From Bacteroidota bacterium (GTDB lineage Bacteria > Bacteroidota > Bacteroidia > Bacteroidales > JAGONC01), in NCBI GenBank assembly GCA_026391695.1, contig JAPLDP010000029.1:1-42038 (forward strand): 42,038 nucleotides of DNA, given 5' to 3'. The position numbers were made by a program, and so were the translations under genes. Shown in pieces: positions 26,533 through 35,000 of the stretch; within the stretch, counting starts at the first letter, position 1, and each line of letters begins with the position of its first letter. The notes under the pieces are model-generated. The model was not told the DNA's origin. It made no database searches and was given only the letters and a program-made list of their open reading frames with translations.

Positions 26533-28614
26533 ATGCAACAGATGCCATTAACCAGACTTCGGAATATTGGTATTGCAGCTCATATAGATGCAGGAAAAAC
26601 AACAGTTACAGAGAGGATACTTTTTTTTACAGGGACTAACCGGAAAATCGGAGAGGTGCATGATGGCCAGGCCACGATGGACTTCATGAAGCAGGAGCAG
26701 GAAAGAGGGATAACCATCGCGTCGGCTGCCATCACCTGTTTCTGGAAAGGATCGCAGATCAATATCATTGATACCCCGGGACATGTGGATTTCACTATTG
26801 AGGTTGAACGGTCATTGCGAGTGATCGACGGCATGGTCGCTGTATTTTGCGCTGTCGGCGGCGTAGAACCCCAGAGCGAAACAGTATGGAACCAGGCCGA
26901 CCGCTACCGGGTGCCGCGTATAGCTTTTATAAATAAAATGGACCGTGCGGGCGCAGACTTCAATGAAGCTGTAGCCCAGATGAACAAGTATCTGGATGCC
27001 AATGCTGTTCCATTCCAGATTCCTATTGGCGCTGAAGAAAACTTCCGTGGCATCATCGATATCATGGAAAGAAAAGCCTTTATTTTTGATGACAAGGAAT
27101 GGATTGAAACGGACATTCCTGCCGGGTACAAAAACACCTGTGAAGAAGCCCGTAACTTACTTATTGAGAATATTGCCGACTTTAACGAGGAAATAATGGA
27201 ACTTTTCCTTCATGACAAGGAAGTGACGACAGAGAGCCTGAAGCTGGCCGTGCGTGAGGCTACGCTGAAGTTACTCATCACTCCCGTTTTCTGCGGTGCA
27301 GCATACAAAAACAAGGGCATACAGCACCTTCTCGACGCTGTGATAGATTATCTGCCCTCCCCCGTCGATGTCGGTGCTGTCATTGGCTTAGATGTCGATG
27401 ATCCTGAAAAATTCCATTCACGCCACCCATCGCCAAAAGATCCCTTTGCGGCGCTGGCATTTAAACTTATCACTGATCCCTTTGTTGGTCAACAGACATT
27501 TATACGCATTTTCTCCGGAACCCTGAAAAGCGGCATGCAACTCGTAAATTCGACTAAGAACAAATATGAGCGTGCCGGAAGAATTCTTAAAATCCATGCA
27601 AAAGCCAGGGAAGAAACCGAAGAAGCCGGGCCCGGGGATATTGTCGCCCTTATCGGCATGAAGTACACTAAAACAGGTGATACCCTCTGCGAAGAAGGTC
27701 ACAGGCTGTTTCTCGAATCCATCCACGTCCCGCCTTCTGTTATTGAACTCAAGGTAACACCCCTGAGACGGAAAGACCTGGAAAAATTCAGCGAGGCACT
27801 GAAAAAACTTTCGAATGAAGATCCGTCATTTCATTTCCACTTTGACGAGGAAACAAATGAAACGATCATCTCAGGAATGGGAGAGCTGCACCTTGAGATC
27901 ATCATCGACAGGCTGAAATATGAGTTTGATGTGGAAGTGGAAACTGGTGAACCCTCTGTGTCATTCAGGGAAACCATTACCGGTGAAACGGAGTCGAATT
28001 ACAGGCATGTCAAGCAAACCGGTGGCAAAGGACAGTTTGCACATACGGTCATACGCATTGAACCCAACGAAGGAAAAGGATATGAATTTGTAGATAAAAT
28101 CAAGGGAGGAGCTATTCCTACTGAATATGTCCTGTCAGTCAACAAAGGCATACAGAAAACAATGGAAAAAGGCATCCTGGCCGGTTATCCCATTATGGAC
28201 ATAAAAGTGGTGCTGCTTGATGGCAGCTATCATCCGGTTGACTCGTCGGACATGGCTTTCCAGACCTGTGCTTCGATCTGTTTTAAAAACGGATTCATGA
28301 AAGCCAACCCTATACTCCTCGAACCTGTGATGAAAGTCGAGGTCAACACGCCTGACGATTATATCGGAGATATTGTGGGAAATCTTCACCGGCGACGCGG
28401 CAAGATCGAGGCGATGCGGAGATTCAGAAAAGGATCACAGAAAGTTAACTGCTTTGTTCCGTTGATGGAGATGTTCGGTTATTCCACACAGCTCCGCAAT
28501 CTTTCCAGCGGCAGGGCAGCCTATTCCATGGAATTCTTTAAATATTTACCCCTGACCAAAACTTTACAGGATGAGGTGTTAAAGAATCTGGCCGAAAAGA
28601 AAAAATCAGGATAA
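26533..28614 (+). CDS. fusA: Elongation factor G (translational GTPase)
   Basis: A 693-residue GTPase that moves tRNA and mRNA through the ribosome. GTP motifs are complete: AHIDAGKT (16-23), switch [16 protein letters not shown] (80-84) and NKMD (132-135), so catalysis should be intact, unlike the GTPase-altered EF-G2 of some Bacteroides. Domains II-V follow, with domain IV text [19 protein letters not shown] and [12 protein letters not shown] and the domain V segment [20 protein letters not shown]. It stands alone, with no rpsL, rpsG or tufA nearby, so it may be a second, paralogous EF-G; the canonical copy usually sits in the str operon. The family is certain; the primary or paralogue status is not. 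Confidence 0.93.
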   Translation: MQQMPLTRLRNIGIAAHIDAGKTTVTERILFFTGTNRKIGEVHDGQATMDFMKQEQERGITIASAAITCFWKGSQINIIDTPGHVDFTIEVERSLRVIDGMVAVFCAVGGVEPQSETVWNQADRYRVPRIAFINKMDRAGADFNEAVAQMNKYLDANAVPFQIPIGAEENFRGIIDIMERKAFIFDDKEWIETDIPAGYKNTCEEARNLLIENIADFNEEIMELFLHDKEVTTESLKLAVREATLKLLITPVFCGAAYKNKGIQHLLDAVIDYLPSPVDVGAVIGLDVDDPEKFHSRHPSPKDPFAALAFKLITDPFVGQQTFIRIFSGTLKSGMQLVNSTKNKYERAGRILKIHAKAREETEEAGPGDIVALIGMKYTKTGDTLCEEGHRLFLESIHVPPSVIELKVTPLRRKDLEKFSEALKKLSNEDPSFHFHFDEETNETIISGMGELHLEIIIDRLKYEFDVEVETGEPSVSFRETITGETESNYRHVKQTGGKGQFAHTVIRIEPNEGKGYEFVDKIKGGAIPTEYVLSVNKGIQKTMEKGILAGYPIMDIKVVLLDGSYHPVDSSDMAFQTCASICFKNGFMKANPILLEPVMKVEVNTPDDYIGDIVGNLHRRRGKIEAMRRFRKGSQKVNCFVPLMEMFGYSTQLRNLSSGRAAYSMEFFKYLPLTKTLQDEVLKNLAEKKKSG

Positions 28615-28639
28615 GTAGCAGCCAAACAGTTTATATGAT

Positions 28640-29872
28640 CTATTCCGCAGGCTTTTTTCCTGTCAGAAGAAGCGACTCCCTCAGCCGTGTCGAGAGAAGA
28701 AAACTCACTACCATCAGGCCTATGAGCACGAGCAATGATAAAGTCATGGACCCTGTGCCCGGAGCCTTATACAGATCCATGCCAAAGATGAAAATGATAC
28801 CTGATATCTGTCCCATGAGAATTAGCAAACCATTTGTCGTGCCTTCAGGTGCCGGATTGGCTATTTCTGCCCCATATTGAAATCCTATCGGTCCCGCGCT
28901 GAGCAGGAAAAAACCCATGACAAAGGAAGCTGCCAGCAACAGCCCGTAACTGGTAGCATACGTGATGCCGATGAGGCCTAATGTGGATGCGCCCAAAGCG
29001 ATAAGAATAAAAGGTACCCGTTTACGGTAGCGGTCCGACAGAAAGGGCATGATCACAGCGCCTACAATGCCCCCGAGGACCATCAGTCCGCCGGATAATC
29101 CGGCCTGTGTGATGGTAAATCCCCGTGGCCGCAGGATATCTTCGATCCATGTTGTCACACAGTTGAAAACCCCTAATCCAATAAAAAAGACTACCATCAA
29201 CAGGACGAAATCCTTTTTATGTAAAGCATTTCTGAGTCCGTCAAACACCAGCGACCGCTCCTCCTGCCCCGGCAGGCATGCCGGTGTGGGCGGACGCTCC
29301 CTGGCAAGAAATATAAACAGAACAGCCGAGAAAATCGAAATAAACCCATAAATGAGCAACATGGTGCTGATACTATGGCTGATGATAAGAAACGGTGTTA
29401 GCGCCATGCCAATGACAATACCCAAATACATGGCAAGAGCGCCCAAACCCGTGGCTGTCGCCCTTTCCTGTATTGGAAACCAACGGGCAGCGATGGCAGT
29501 GGTCGAGTTGAGTATAAATGGTTGCCCAATGGCAATTCCTATTTGTGCTATCAAAACAAGTGTATAATCCGATGCAAATATGCCACGCATAAGCCCGAAG
29601 ACACCCGTGAGGACAGCACCAATGCCGACGGCTACCTTAAATCCATATGTATCGATGATCCATGAAGCCGGTAGCGATACAAAAATGTAGACGATCATAA
29701 AACTCATGGAAAGCAGGCCGATGCTTAAATCCGACACACCATAAAAGCTGGCGGCACTACCGGTGATAGGTGCAAAGGTTATCCATAACAATTGATTGAC
29801 TATGGAGACCGACATGAATGCGATGAGAATGATCCATCGGTAACCATAAATTTTGAAGTTCTCAGGTTCCAT
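28640..29872 (-). CDS. MFS transporter, FLVCR-like
   Basis: A twelve-span carrier of ~410 residues. I choose ATG 29872 (MEPENFKIYGYRWI) over an upstream GTG at 29881. The opening YGYRWIILIAFMSVSIVNQLLWITFAPI matches the FLVCR-like branch of the major facilitator superfamily, whose animal members move haem, choline or ethanolamine; bacterial relatives are mostly uncharacterised. ASWIIDTYGFKVAVGIGAVLTGVFGLMRG is the loop 2-3 signature region, and SDRYRKRVPFILIALG the repeat in the second half. Between spans 6 and 7 the cytoplasmic loop contains PPTPACLPGQEE, encoded by a GC-rich palindrome that looks inserted. It converges on EF-G with 25 bp between stops. Substrate unknown. Confidence 0.88.
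   Translation of the reverse strand: MEPENFKIYGYRWIILIAFMSVSIVNQLLWITFAPITGSAASFYGVSDLSIGLLSMSFMIVYIFVSLPASWIIDTYGFKVAVGIGAVLTGVFGLMRGIFASDYTLVLIAQIGIAIGQPFILNSTTAIAARWFPIQERATATGLGALAMYLGIVIGMALTPFLIISHSISTMLLIYGFISIFSAVLFIFLARERPPTPACLPGQEERSLVFDGLRNALHKKDFVLLMVVFFIGLGVFNCVTTWIEDILRPRGFTITQAGLSGGLMVLGGIVGAVIMPFLSDRYRKRVPFILIALGASTLGLIGITYATSYGLLLAASFVMGFFLLSAGPIGFQYGAEIANPAPEGTTNGLLILMGQISGIIFIFGMDLYKAPGTGSMTLSLLVLIGLMVVSFLLSTRLRESLLLTGKKPAE
29262..29293. repeat. GC-rich palindromic repeat inside the MFS coding sequence
   Basis: CCGGCA (29269-29274) and TGCCGG (29279-29284) form a hairpin around GGCA, flanked by CCTGCC and GTGTGGGCGG. On the coding strand it gives in-frame PPTPACLPGQ in the central loop. 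The base composition differs from its AT-richer surroundings, and it resembles GC-rich palindromes normally found between genes in Bacteroidota. Confidence 0.6.
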
Positions 29873-29939
29873 GTAAAGCACTTTATTAAGTAAAATTTTG
29901 TGAAACGGCCAAAGGTATAAAAAAAGTCAGTAGTATCAA

Positions 29940-31964
29940 TTATTTAGATTCTGCCCTGATAAAGAACATTTTCATCTTGCCTTTACCTTTTACCTCTATC
30001 TCTTCCCTTTCCTCGAATTTGAACTTATCTTTAACGAGGTTGTAGGTTACATCGGAAATATTGATCCGCATAGGTTCAGAGACATTTTCTATTCGGGAAG
30101 CAGTATTGATAGTATCACCAAAAACATCGTAAATGTATTTTTTAACTCCGACCACACCGGCAATTACAGGGCCGGAATGGATGCCCACACGAATCCGCCA
30201 GTCTATTTTTGATTCAAGGTTTTTCTTTTCCAAATATTGAATCATCTCCACGGCTGACCAAATGATATTTTCGGCATGTCGTGGATTTTCATCCGGCAAA
30301 CCGCAAACTGCCATATATGCATCACCAATGGTTTTTATGCGTTCACAATTATATTTCTCAATAATGGTATCAAATGCAGTAAAGATTTTATTCAATTCAT
30401 CAATAAGAAACTTTGGCTCCATTCTGGCAGCCAGTTCAGTAAAATCCACGATATCGGTAAAACAGACTGTAACGTTTTCATAGAGCTGTGGTTCTGTCTT
30501 GCCTTTCTCCTTCAGGTCAGTGGCAATGCCTGACGGTAGTATGTTCAATAACAATTTGTCAGATTTATCCTTCTCGCTGACAATGATCTCATTTGCTTTT
30601 CTTTTCTGGCGAAGGCTTAAATAAATGACAACAGCAAGCATGATAAGTAATGCGATACCACCTATCAGCGAATTTCGGAATATCCTGTCCTTTTTTATGG
30701 TCAGGGTCTGAATAACTTCTTTTTGTTGCAGTAATGTAATAACCCTATCCTTTTTTTCAGTTTCATATTTTACTTCAAAGTCAGTGATCTGTTTATGTAT
30801 TTCCTCACTATAAAGTGTATCCTTTATGTCCACATATTTTTTATAATAATTCAATGCTTCAGAATAATTCCCCATTGCAGCGTATAGATCGGAATACAAG
30901 AGGTAATTGGTTTTCAGCTGATCCTTAAGACTAATCTGGTCAGCAATTTTTGTACTCTGCGACAAATAACTGATGGATTGGTTATAAGCGCCCTTTACCT
31001 TGGAAATATCGGCCAGTGTTGCATAAACAGAAGCAAGATTAACAGGTCTATCCAGTTCCTGATAAATTCCAACAGCCAGCTGGAGGTATTGAATGGCCGC
31101 ATCATATCTCTGCTGCCCGAAGTAACAACTTCCCATATTCGCATTCAGAGTTGCAATCAGATCCTTGTTATTCTGTTCATTTGCCATTGTGTGAGCCATT
31201 TGGAAATATTCCAAAGCTTTGTCAAATTGTTTCTTATGTGAATAAGCCACTCCAATGTTATTCAGGCGGTTAGGGATCTCTCTTACTTTACCGAGTGCTC
31301 TGTCAATCGCCAATGCCTCTTCAATGAATTGTATGGCCTGGTCGAACTTTTCCCATTCTTTGTAAACCAAGCCAATATTGTTCAAAGAAATGGCCATACC
31401 TGCTGAGTCACCTAATTTTTCTTTGAGTTTTAAAGACCGTTCATAAAAGAGAATGGCAGTGTCATAGCGTCCCCAGGAATCATAAATAGAGCCAAGATTG
31501 TTCAGTGACTTTGCTATACTTTGGGTATCGCCCTGTTGCATATCCAATACAAGAGCTTTATTATAGTAGGCAACAGCACTGTCATAAGTTCCTAATTTTT
31601 TATAGGCCAGACCAATGTTATTATAGCGGGTGGCATAATTAGCCGGCACTTTAATTTTTCTGTCTTCCGAAAGGGCTCTTTCATACCATGTTATCGCCTC
31701 ATGATAATTATTCATCATGAAATAGCAAATCCCGATATTATTCAATGCTTCAGCGATTTTTTCCCTATCCGGTTCGCTCACAGTGTTTTCCTTTTGAAGA
31801 AATGAAAGGTACTTCTCGATGGCTTCGGAATATTTCCTTTGGTCAATTAATGCATAAGCCCTGTCATAATCAGTGAGCGTATCATTTTGAGCATTGGCTT
31901 TCAAGGTCAATACCACAATGACCAGAAAAAATGAGAATATGCCCAAAATCTTTAAAATCCTCAT
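29940..31964 (-). CDS. TPR-sensor class III adenylate cyclase
   Basis: A 674-residue membrane enzyme. A signal peptide (~1-25, ending KANA) is followed by about nine TPR units to ~380 (repeating NNIGLAYK..G.YD.A..YY.KAL), a coiled segment, one membrane span (431-451, NSLIGGIALLIMLAVVIYLSL) and a cytoplasmic class III cyclase domain (~495-670). Catalytic residues are present: metal-binding Asp504 (FTDIVDFT) and Asp548 (IKTIGDAYMA), adenine-selecting Lys544 and Asp613 (YDVFGD), and transition-state Asn620 and Arg624 (NTASR). This predicts cyclic AMP, not cyclic GMP, as product. The TPR region would be periplasmic and sense proteins or peptides. The gene stands alone between the MFS and PepE-like genes; no cAMP receptor is in the window. 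Confidence 0.93.
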   Translation of the reverse strand: MRILKILGIFSFFLVIVVLTLKANAQNDTLTDYDRAYALIDQRKYSEAIEKYLSFLQKENTVSEPDREKIAEALNNIGICYFMMNNYHEAITWYERALSEDRKIKVPANYATRYNNIGLAYKKLGTYDSAVAYYNKALVLDMQQGDTQSIAKSLNNLGSIYDSWGRYDTAILFYERSLKLKEKLGDSAGMAISLNNIGLVYKEWEKFDQAIQFIEEALAIDRALGKVREIPNRLNNIGVAYSHKKQFDKALEYFQMAHTMANEQNNKDLIATLNANMGSCYFGQQRYDAAIQYLQLAVGIYQELDRPVNLASVYATLADISKVKGAYNQSISYLSQSTKIADQISLKDQLKTNYLLYSDLYAAMGNYSEALNYYKKYVDIKDTLYSEEIHKQITDFEVKYETEKKDRVITLLQQKEVIQTLTIKKDRIFRNSLIGGIALLIMLAVVIYLSLRQKRKANEIIVSEKDKSDKLLLNILPSGIATDLKEKGKTEPQLYENVTVCFTDIVDFTELAARMEPKFLIDELNKIFTAFDTIIEKYNCERIKTIGDAYMAVCGLPDENPRHAENIIWSAVEMIQYLEKKNLESKIDWRIRVGIHSGPVIAGVVGVKKYIYDVFGDTINTASRIENVSEPMRINISDVTYNLVKDKFKFEEREEIEVKGKGKMKMFFIRAESK

Positions 31965-32011
31965 TCGCGAGATGATGAATTAGCCATATCCAGTAATGTA
32001 ACTAATGCGGA

Positions 32012-32698
32012 TCAGGTTGTAACGAGATTTCCTCCTGACAGTGCAAATACTATGGTTGAAGCAGGGCTTGTGCCGGGTCCGTATACCAATCCCTCATTAT
32101 CATCTTCAAGACGGATACCGGATCCACCAGGTCCATCTGTCATACAATACACTTTAGTGATGGGAGGAGTGTCATTTTTATGATTCAATAGAAAATTTTT
32201 TATCTCCTGCCTGTTGATCGAGGTATCGACATAATGGGAATATATCTGAAAACTGATCGCGCCAATGCAATTGGAACTGACAGGTATGACAGATGGTACA
32301 ACGTATGTTGGTGACACTACAACACTGCCTTCATTCCATCCAAGATATGGTGTTCCTGTTGTCAATTTAGTTTTCAATAAACCAAGATGGTCGACCAAAC
32401 CTTCTAATAATTTTGTCAAATCGCCTCCGCCGGTTGCAATAAATGATGCTTCTTTGAGCAGGGTAGCTGGATTTCCCTCGGTGATGAGCTTTACATTTAT
32501 CTTAAAAAAAGAGAAGAGTTGCTTAATATCCTGTATAAATGAATTATAATATTGTCCGTCATAAGCATATGGAATAAGCAGGACCTCGCTTATTTTCTGG
32601 CTGTTTAACAGCCATGTTATCTGCGATTTTAAAAAGTCGGAAAACAACAGGATGTCATAGTTGTTTTCAAGGTTAGCAAGTGTTAATTTTCTTTTCAT
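32012..32698 (-). CDS. Peptidase E-like (S51 / class I GATase-like) protein lacking the catalytic serine
   Basis: I start at ATG 32698 (MKRKLTLANL), the usual PepE-type beginning; longer in-frame starts exist up to 32743 but add no recognisable sequence. The 228 residues follow the PepE plan: EVLLIPYAYDGQYYNSFIQDI, then ATGGGDLTKLLEGL (GGGD at 90-93), then YLGWNEGSVVVSPTY (119-133), and a C-terminal PGGSGIRLEDD. Peptidase E cleaves Asp-X dipeptides with the serine in GW-S-AG. Here that position (residue 122) is Asn (GWNEGS), so peptidase activity by the standard mechanism is not expected. It may be a binding protein or have another activity. The gene is alone on this strand, ~50 bp upstream of the cyclase gene, and could be co-transcribed with it. 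Confidence 0.7.
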   Translation of the reverse strand: MKRKLTLANLENNYDILLFSDFLKSQITWLLNSQKISEVLLIPYAYDGQYYNSFIQDIKQLFSFFKINVKLITEGNPATLLKEASFIATGGGDLTKLLEGLVDHLGLLKTKLTTGTPYLGWNEGSVVVSPTYVVPSVIPVSSNCIGAISFQIYSHYVDTSINRQEIKNFLLNHKNDTPPITKVYCMTDGPGGSGIRLEDDNEGLVYGPGTSPASTIVFALSGGNLVTT

Positions 32699-32835
32699 GG
32701 CGATCATCTTAGTAAATATTAATTTAGATAAAAAGTTTGCCAAATATAATGAAAATTTGCCTGATTCGCAGGTGAATATTTTTGGATTTTAAATATTGCC
32801 ATAATCCGGTTTATTCCGTTCAGGTGTATACAAAT

Positions 32836-33015
32836 CTATGCTGGCTTTTTTCGTAAAGAGTACCAAATAATAAATGTACTTACCAAGGCCATTACAGCAA
32901 GACTAACCAGGTAAGATGGATTAGAGAATATCTCAGGGATACTATGAAATATTTGAGATGTAATGGTATATGAAAGAAAATAATTATTTATAAATATTTC
33001 GGATAACGAAATAAT
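32836..33015 (-). other. Open frame continuing past the histidine-kinase stop (possible gene remnant)
   Basis: Directly after the kinase TAG (33016-33018) the same frame stays open for 59 codons to a TAG at 32836-32838. It encodes a hydrophobic tail with a membrane-like stretch (SYLVSLAVMALVSTFIIWYSLRKKPA) ending in basic residues. There is no early ATG, GTG or TTG, so it is probably the leftover C-terminus of a membrane protein or a chance frame. Nothing else is visible in 32699-33015 except AT-rich sequence. Confidence 0.35.
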
Positions 33016-34068
33016 CTATCCTTTTTTAAGGGTGAATGAAAAGGTGGATCCCACACCTGGCTTGCTGCGCACATTAACCGTTTGCTCATGCGATTCAATG
33101 ATATGTTTTACGATGGCCAACCCTAAACCGGAGCCTCCCATGCCACGCGAACGGCTCTTATCCACCCTGTAAAAACGTTCGAAAAGTCGGGGTAGATGCC
33201 CGGCATCAATGCCAATGCCATTATCGGATACTTCAACCAGGATCTGCTCATCCATGTCATAAAAGCTCAACTTGGTCCGGCCACCCGTGTGCCCATATTT
33301 TATTGAATTATCGATCAGGTTAATCAAAACCTGCTTGATACGCTCCTTATCAGCCCAAACAAAAATGTGGGAATCTTTTGCGACTCCTGCCTGAAAAATC
33401 AGATGAATATCTTTTTGTTTTGCCTTATCTTCAAGTAACTCAAAAACATCATTAACAAGCGCTACTATATTGAACCGGGTATATTCTAACTTCAACATAT
33501 CTGACTCCAGCTGCGAAATAATCTCCAGGTCTTCCACAATGGTGATCATACGTTCAACATTCTTCGCCGTTTTATACAGATAGACCTTATTCACTTCGGG
33601 ATCAAGATATGCACCTTCGAGCAAGGTGAGGATATATCCCTGAATATTGAAGATCGGCGTTTTCAGCTCATGCGAGATATTACCTAAAAATTCCCTCCGG
33701 TAGGCTTCCATACTCTTCAGTTTTTCGATTTCCTCTCTTCGTTTCACAGCCCATTCCATGACTTCTTCATTGACAGTATGAATGATATCTTCCTTCAAAT
33801 CGACTTTTGCCACTTTCTCATCTTTTGAAAGCTTTAGTGTCCGGATGGTCTTATAAACCAACTTAATCCTGTCGTGTATATATTTTTTCAGAATAAAGGA
33901 AAATGTAAAGAAGGTCACCGCAAGTATGATGACTCCGGATAAACCGAATACGAGCCAGTGGATATGCTGATATACCAGAATGCTGATAATGGTATAAACA
34001 GCCAGATAAAATACCAGGATAACTGCCGAAGCAAGGAGAACAAGGTAGTATGGTTTTGACGGTCGCAT
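33016..34068 (-). CDS. phoR: PhoR-like sensor histidine kinase
   Basis: I start at ATG 34068 (MRPSKPYYLV); the alternative is a TTG at 34083 inside a repeat. The 350-residue protein has two N-terminal membrane spans (~7-32 and ~40-62) separated by only a few residues, so it has almost no periplasmic sensor, as in PhoR, which senses through the Pst transporter and PhoU. A dimerisation domain carries the phosphorylated His133 (NISHELKTPI). The ATP-binding domain shows the N box (INLIDNSIKYG), G1 (VSDNGIGID), F box (LFERFYRVDKSRS) and G2 (GGSGLGLAIVKHII). No PAS domain is evident. Its regulator is encoded just upstream and PhoU before that, which supports a phosphate role. Confidence 0.9.
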   Translation of the reverse strand: MRPSKPYYLVLLASAVILVFYLAVYTIISILVYQHIHWLVFGLSGVIILAVTFFTFSFILKKYIHDRIKLVYKTIRTLKLSKDEKVAKVDLKEDIIHTVNEEVMEWAVKRREEIEKLKSMEAYRREFLGNISHELKTPIFNIQGYILTLLEGAYLDPEVNKVYLYKTAKNVERMITIVEDLEIISQLESDMLKLEYTRFNIVALVNDVFELLEDKAKQKDIHLIFQAGVAKDSHIFVWADKERIKQVLINLIDNSIKYGHTGGRTKLSFYDMDEQILVEVSDNGIGIDAGHLPRLFERFYRVDKSRSRGMGGSGLGLAIVKHIIESHEQTVNVRSKPGVGSTFSFTLKKG

Positions 34069-34080
34069 AAATTCAATTAT

Positions 34081-34170
34081 CAATGATCAAGGATCAATGA
34101 TCAATAAAAAAAATACAACCAACTGATCATTGATCATTGTTCATTGATCATTGTTCATTGATCATTGTTC
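34081..34170. repeat. TGATCATTGTTCAT tandem repeat with inverted arm between regulator and kinase
   Basis: Full 14-bp copies start at 34131 and 34145, with partial copies at 34124 and 34159. An inverted arm (CAATGATCAAGGATCAATGATCA) occupies 34081-34103, so the 78-bp gap can fold into a long hairpin. The array includes the last codons and TGA of the regulator gene. It may affect how much kinase is made relative to regulator. Confidence 0.8.
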
Positions 34171-34848
34171 GTATTTGTATCCAACTCCCTTAATGGTTAC
34201 AATATTGTCTGTGCCCAGTTTTTCACGGATCTTCCTTATGTAAACGTCAATGGTACGTTCACCGACAATAATATCATCACCCCATATTCTGGCATATATT
34301 TCTTCGCGTGTGAACACCCTGTTGGGTTTGGAAACCAATAGGGCAAGAAGTTCAAATTCTTTTTTGGGCAGCGTGAATGACCTGCTTTTAAAATGGACCT
34401 CGTATGCCTCGCGATCAATTATCAGGTCGTCCGCAGAGGAGCCTGTTTCCGGCTTTTCATCAGATATCCTGTAGCGACGCAGCAACGCCGCTACCTTGCT
34501 TATTAGTAAACGGGGCTTGATGGGTTTGGTGATGTAATCATCAGCACCGGCGTCAAATCCGGCAATCTGGGAGTAATCTTCACTCCTGGCGGTAAAGTAA
34601 GTGATGACGGTATTTTTAAGCAGTTCGATATCTCTCATCTCCCGGCATGTTTCAATGCCATCCATTCCGGGCATCATGATATCGAGGATGATCAACTGCG
34701 GCACATGTTGCCGTGCAAGCGTTACAGCTTCGTCACCATTGCCGGCAGTAATCACCTGGTATCCCTCCTTGCGCAGATTATAACCTACAAACTCCAGTAT
34801 ATCTTCTTCATCATCAACAATAAGTATTTTAATATCACTATTGGTCAT
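34162..34848 (-). CDS. phoB: PhoB-like response regulator (OmpR family)
   Basis: A 228-residue transcription factor: receiver domain (1-~120) with acidic pocket DDEED (12-16), phosphorylated Asp56 (LIILDIMMPGMDG), Thr86 (FTARSED) and Lys108 (DDYITKPI), followed by an OmpR/PhoB winged helix (~130-228: VHFKSRSFTLPKKEFELLALLVSKPNRVFTREEIYARIWG...RTIDVYIRKIREKLG...IKGVGYKYE). Members bind tandem direct repeats as head-to-tail dimers, which fits the 11-bp TTAA repeats before pstS and the porin. The gene lies between phoU and phoR on the same strand, so the phosphate assignment rests on both sequence class and context. The ATG is at 34846-34848. Confidence 0.92.
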   Translation of the reverse strand: MTNSDIKILIVDDEEDILEFVGYNLRKEGYQVITAGNGDEAVTLARQHVPQLIILDIMMPGMDGIETCREMRDIELLKNTVITYFTARSEDYSQIAGFDAGADDYITKPIKPRLLISKVAALLRRYRISDEKPETGSSADDLIIDREAYEVHFKSRSFTLPKKEFELLALLVSKPNRVFTREEIYARIWGDDIIVGERTIDVYIRKIREKLGTDNIVTIKGVGYKYEQ

Positions 34849-34862
34849 TATGCTTGGCTGTT

Positions 34863-34948
34863 TTTAATTGACCTCACCCCCCGTCCCCCTCTCCTCCAGG
34901 AGAGGGGGTGAAGGGGGTGAGGTGGTTTGGTGATCATACCAATTAATT
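34863..34948. repeat. Dispersed palindromic repeat, copy 2 (long first hairpin)
   Basis: TTTTTAATTGACCTCACC opens the element exactly as in copy 1. A longer palindrome follows (CCCCCTCTCCTCC / GGAGAGGGGGTG), then GGGGGTGAGGTGGTTTGG and CATACCAATT. The second hairpin of copies 1 and 3 is missing. It lies between phoU and the response-regulator gene and could separate their expression. Confidence 0.8.
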
Positions 34949-35000
34949 TGTGCAACTTCAAATTACTACAGTATCCAAAATTACAAAAGAAATATATCAT

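Noticed and set aside
29873-29881. GTG start adding three residues to the MFS carrier
   Set aside because: An ATG nine bases later is preferred, and the family conservation begins after it; the difference is minor.
34081-34170. Short repeats considered as a CRISPR array or replication-origin iterons
   Set aside because: 14-bp contiguous units without unique spacers, no cas or rep gene nearby, and position between co-oriented regulator genes.
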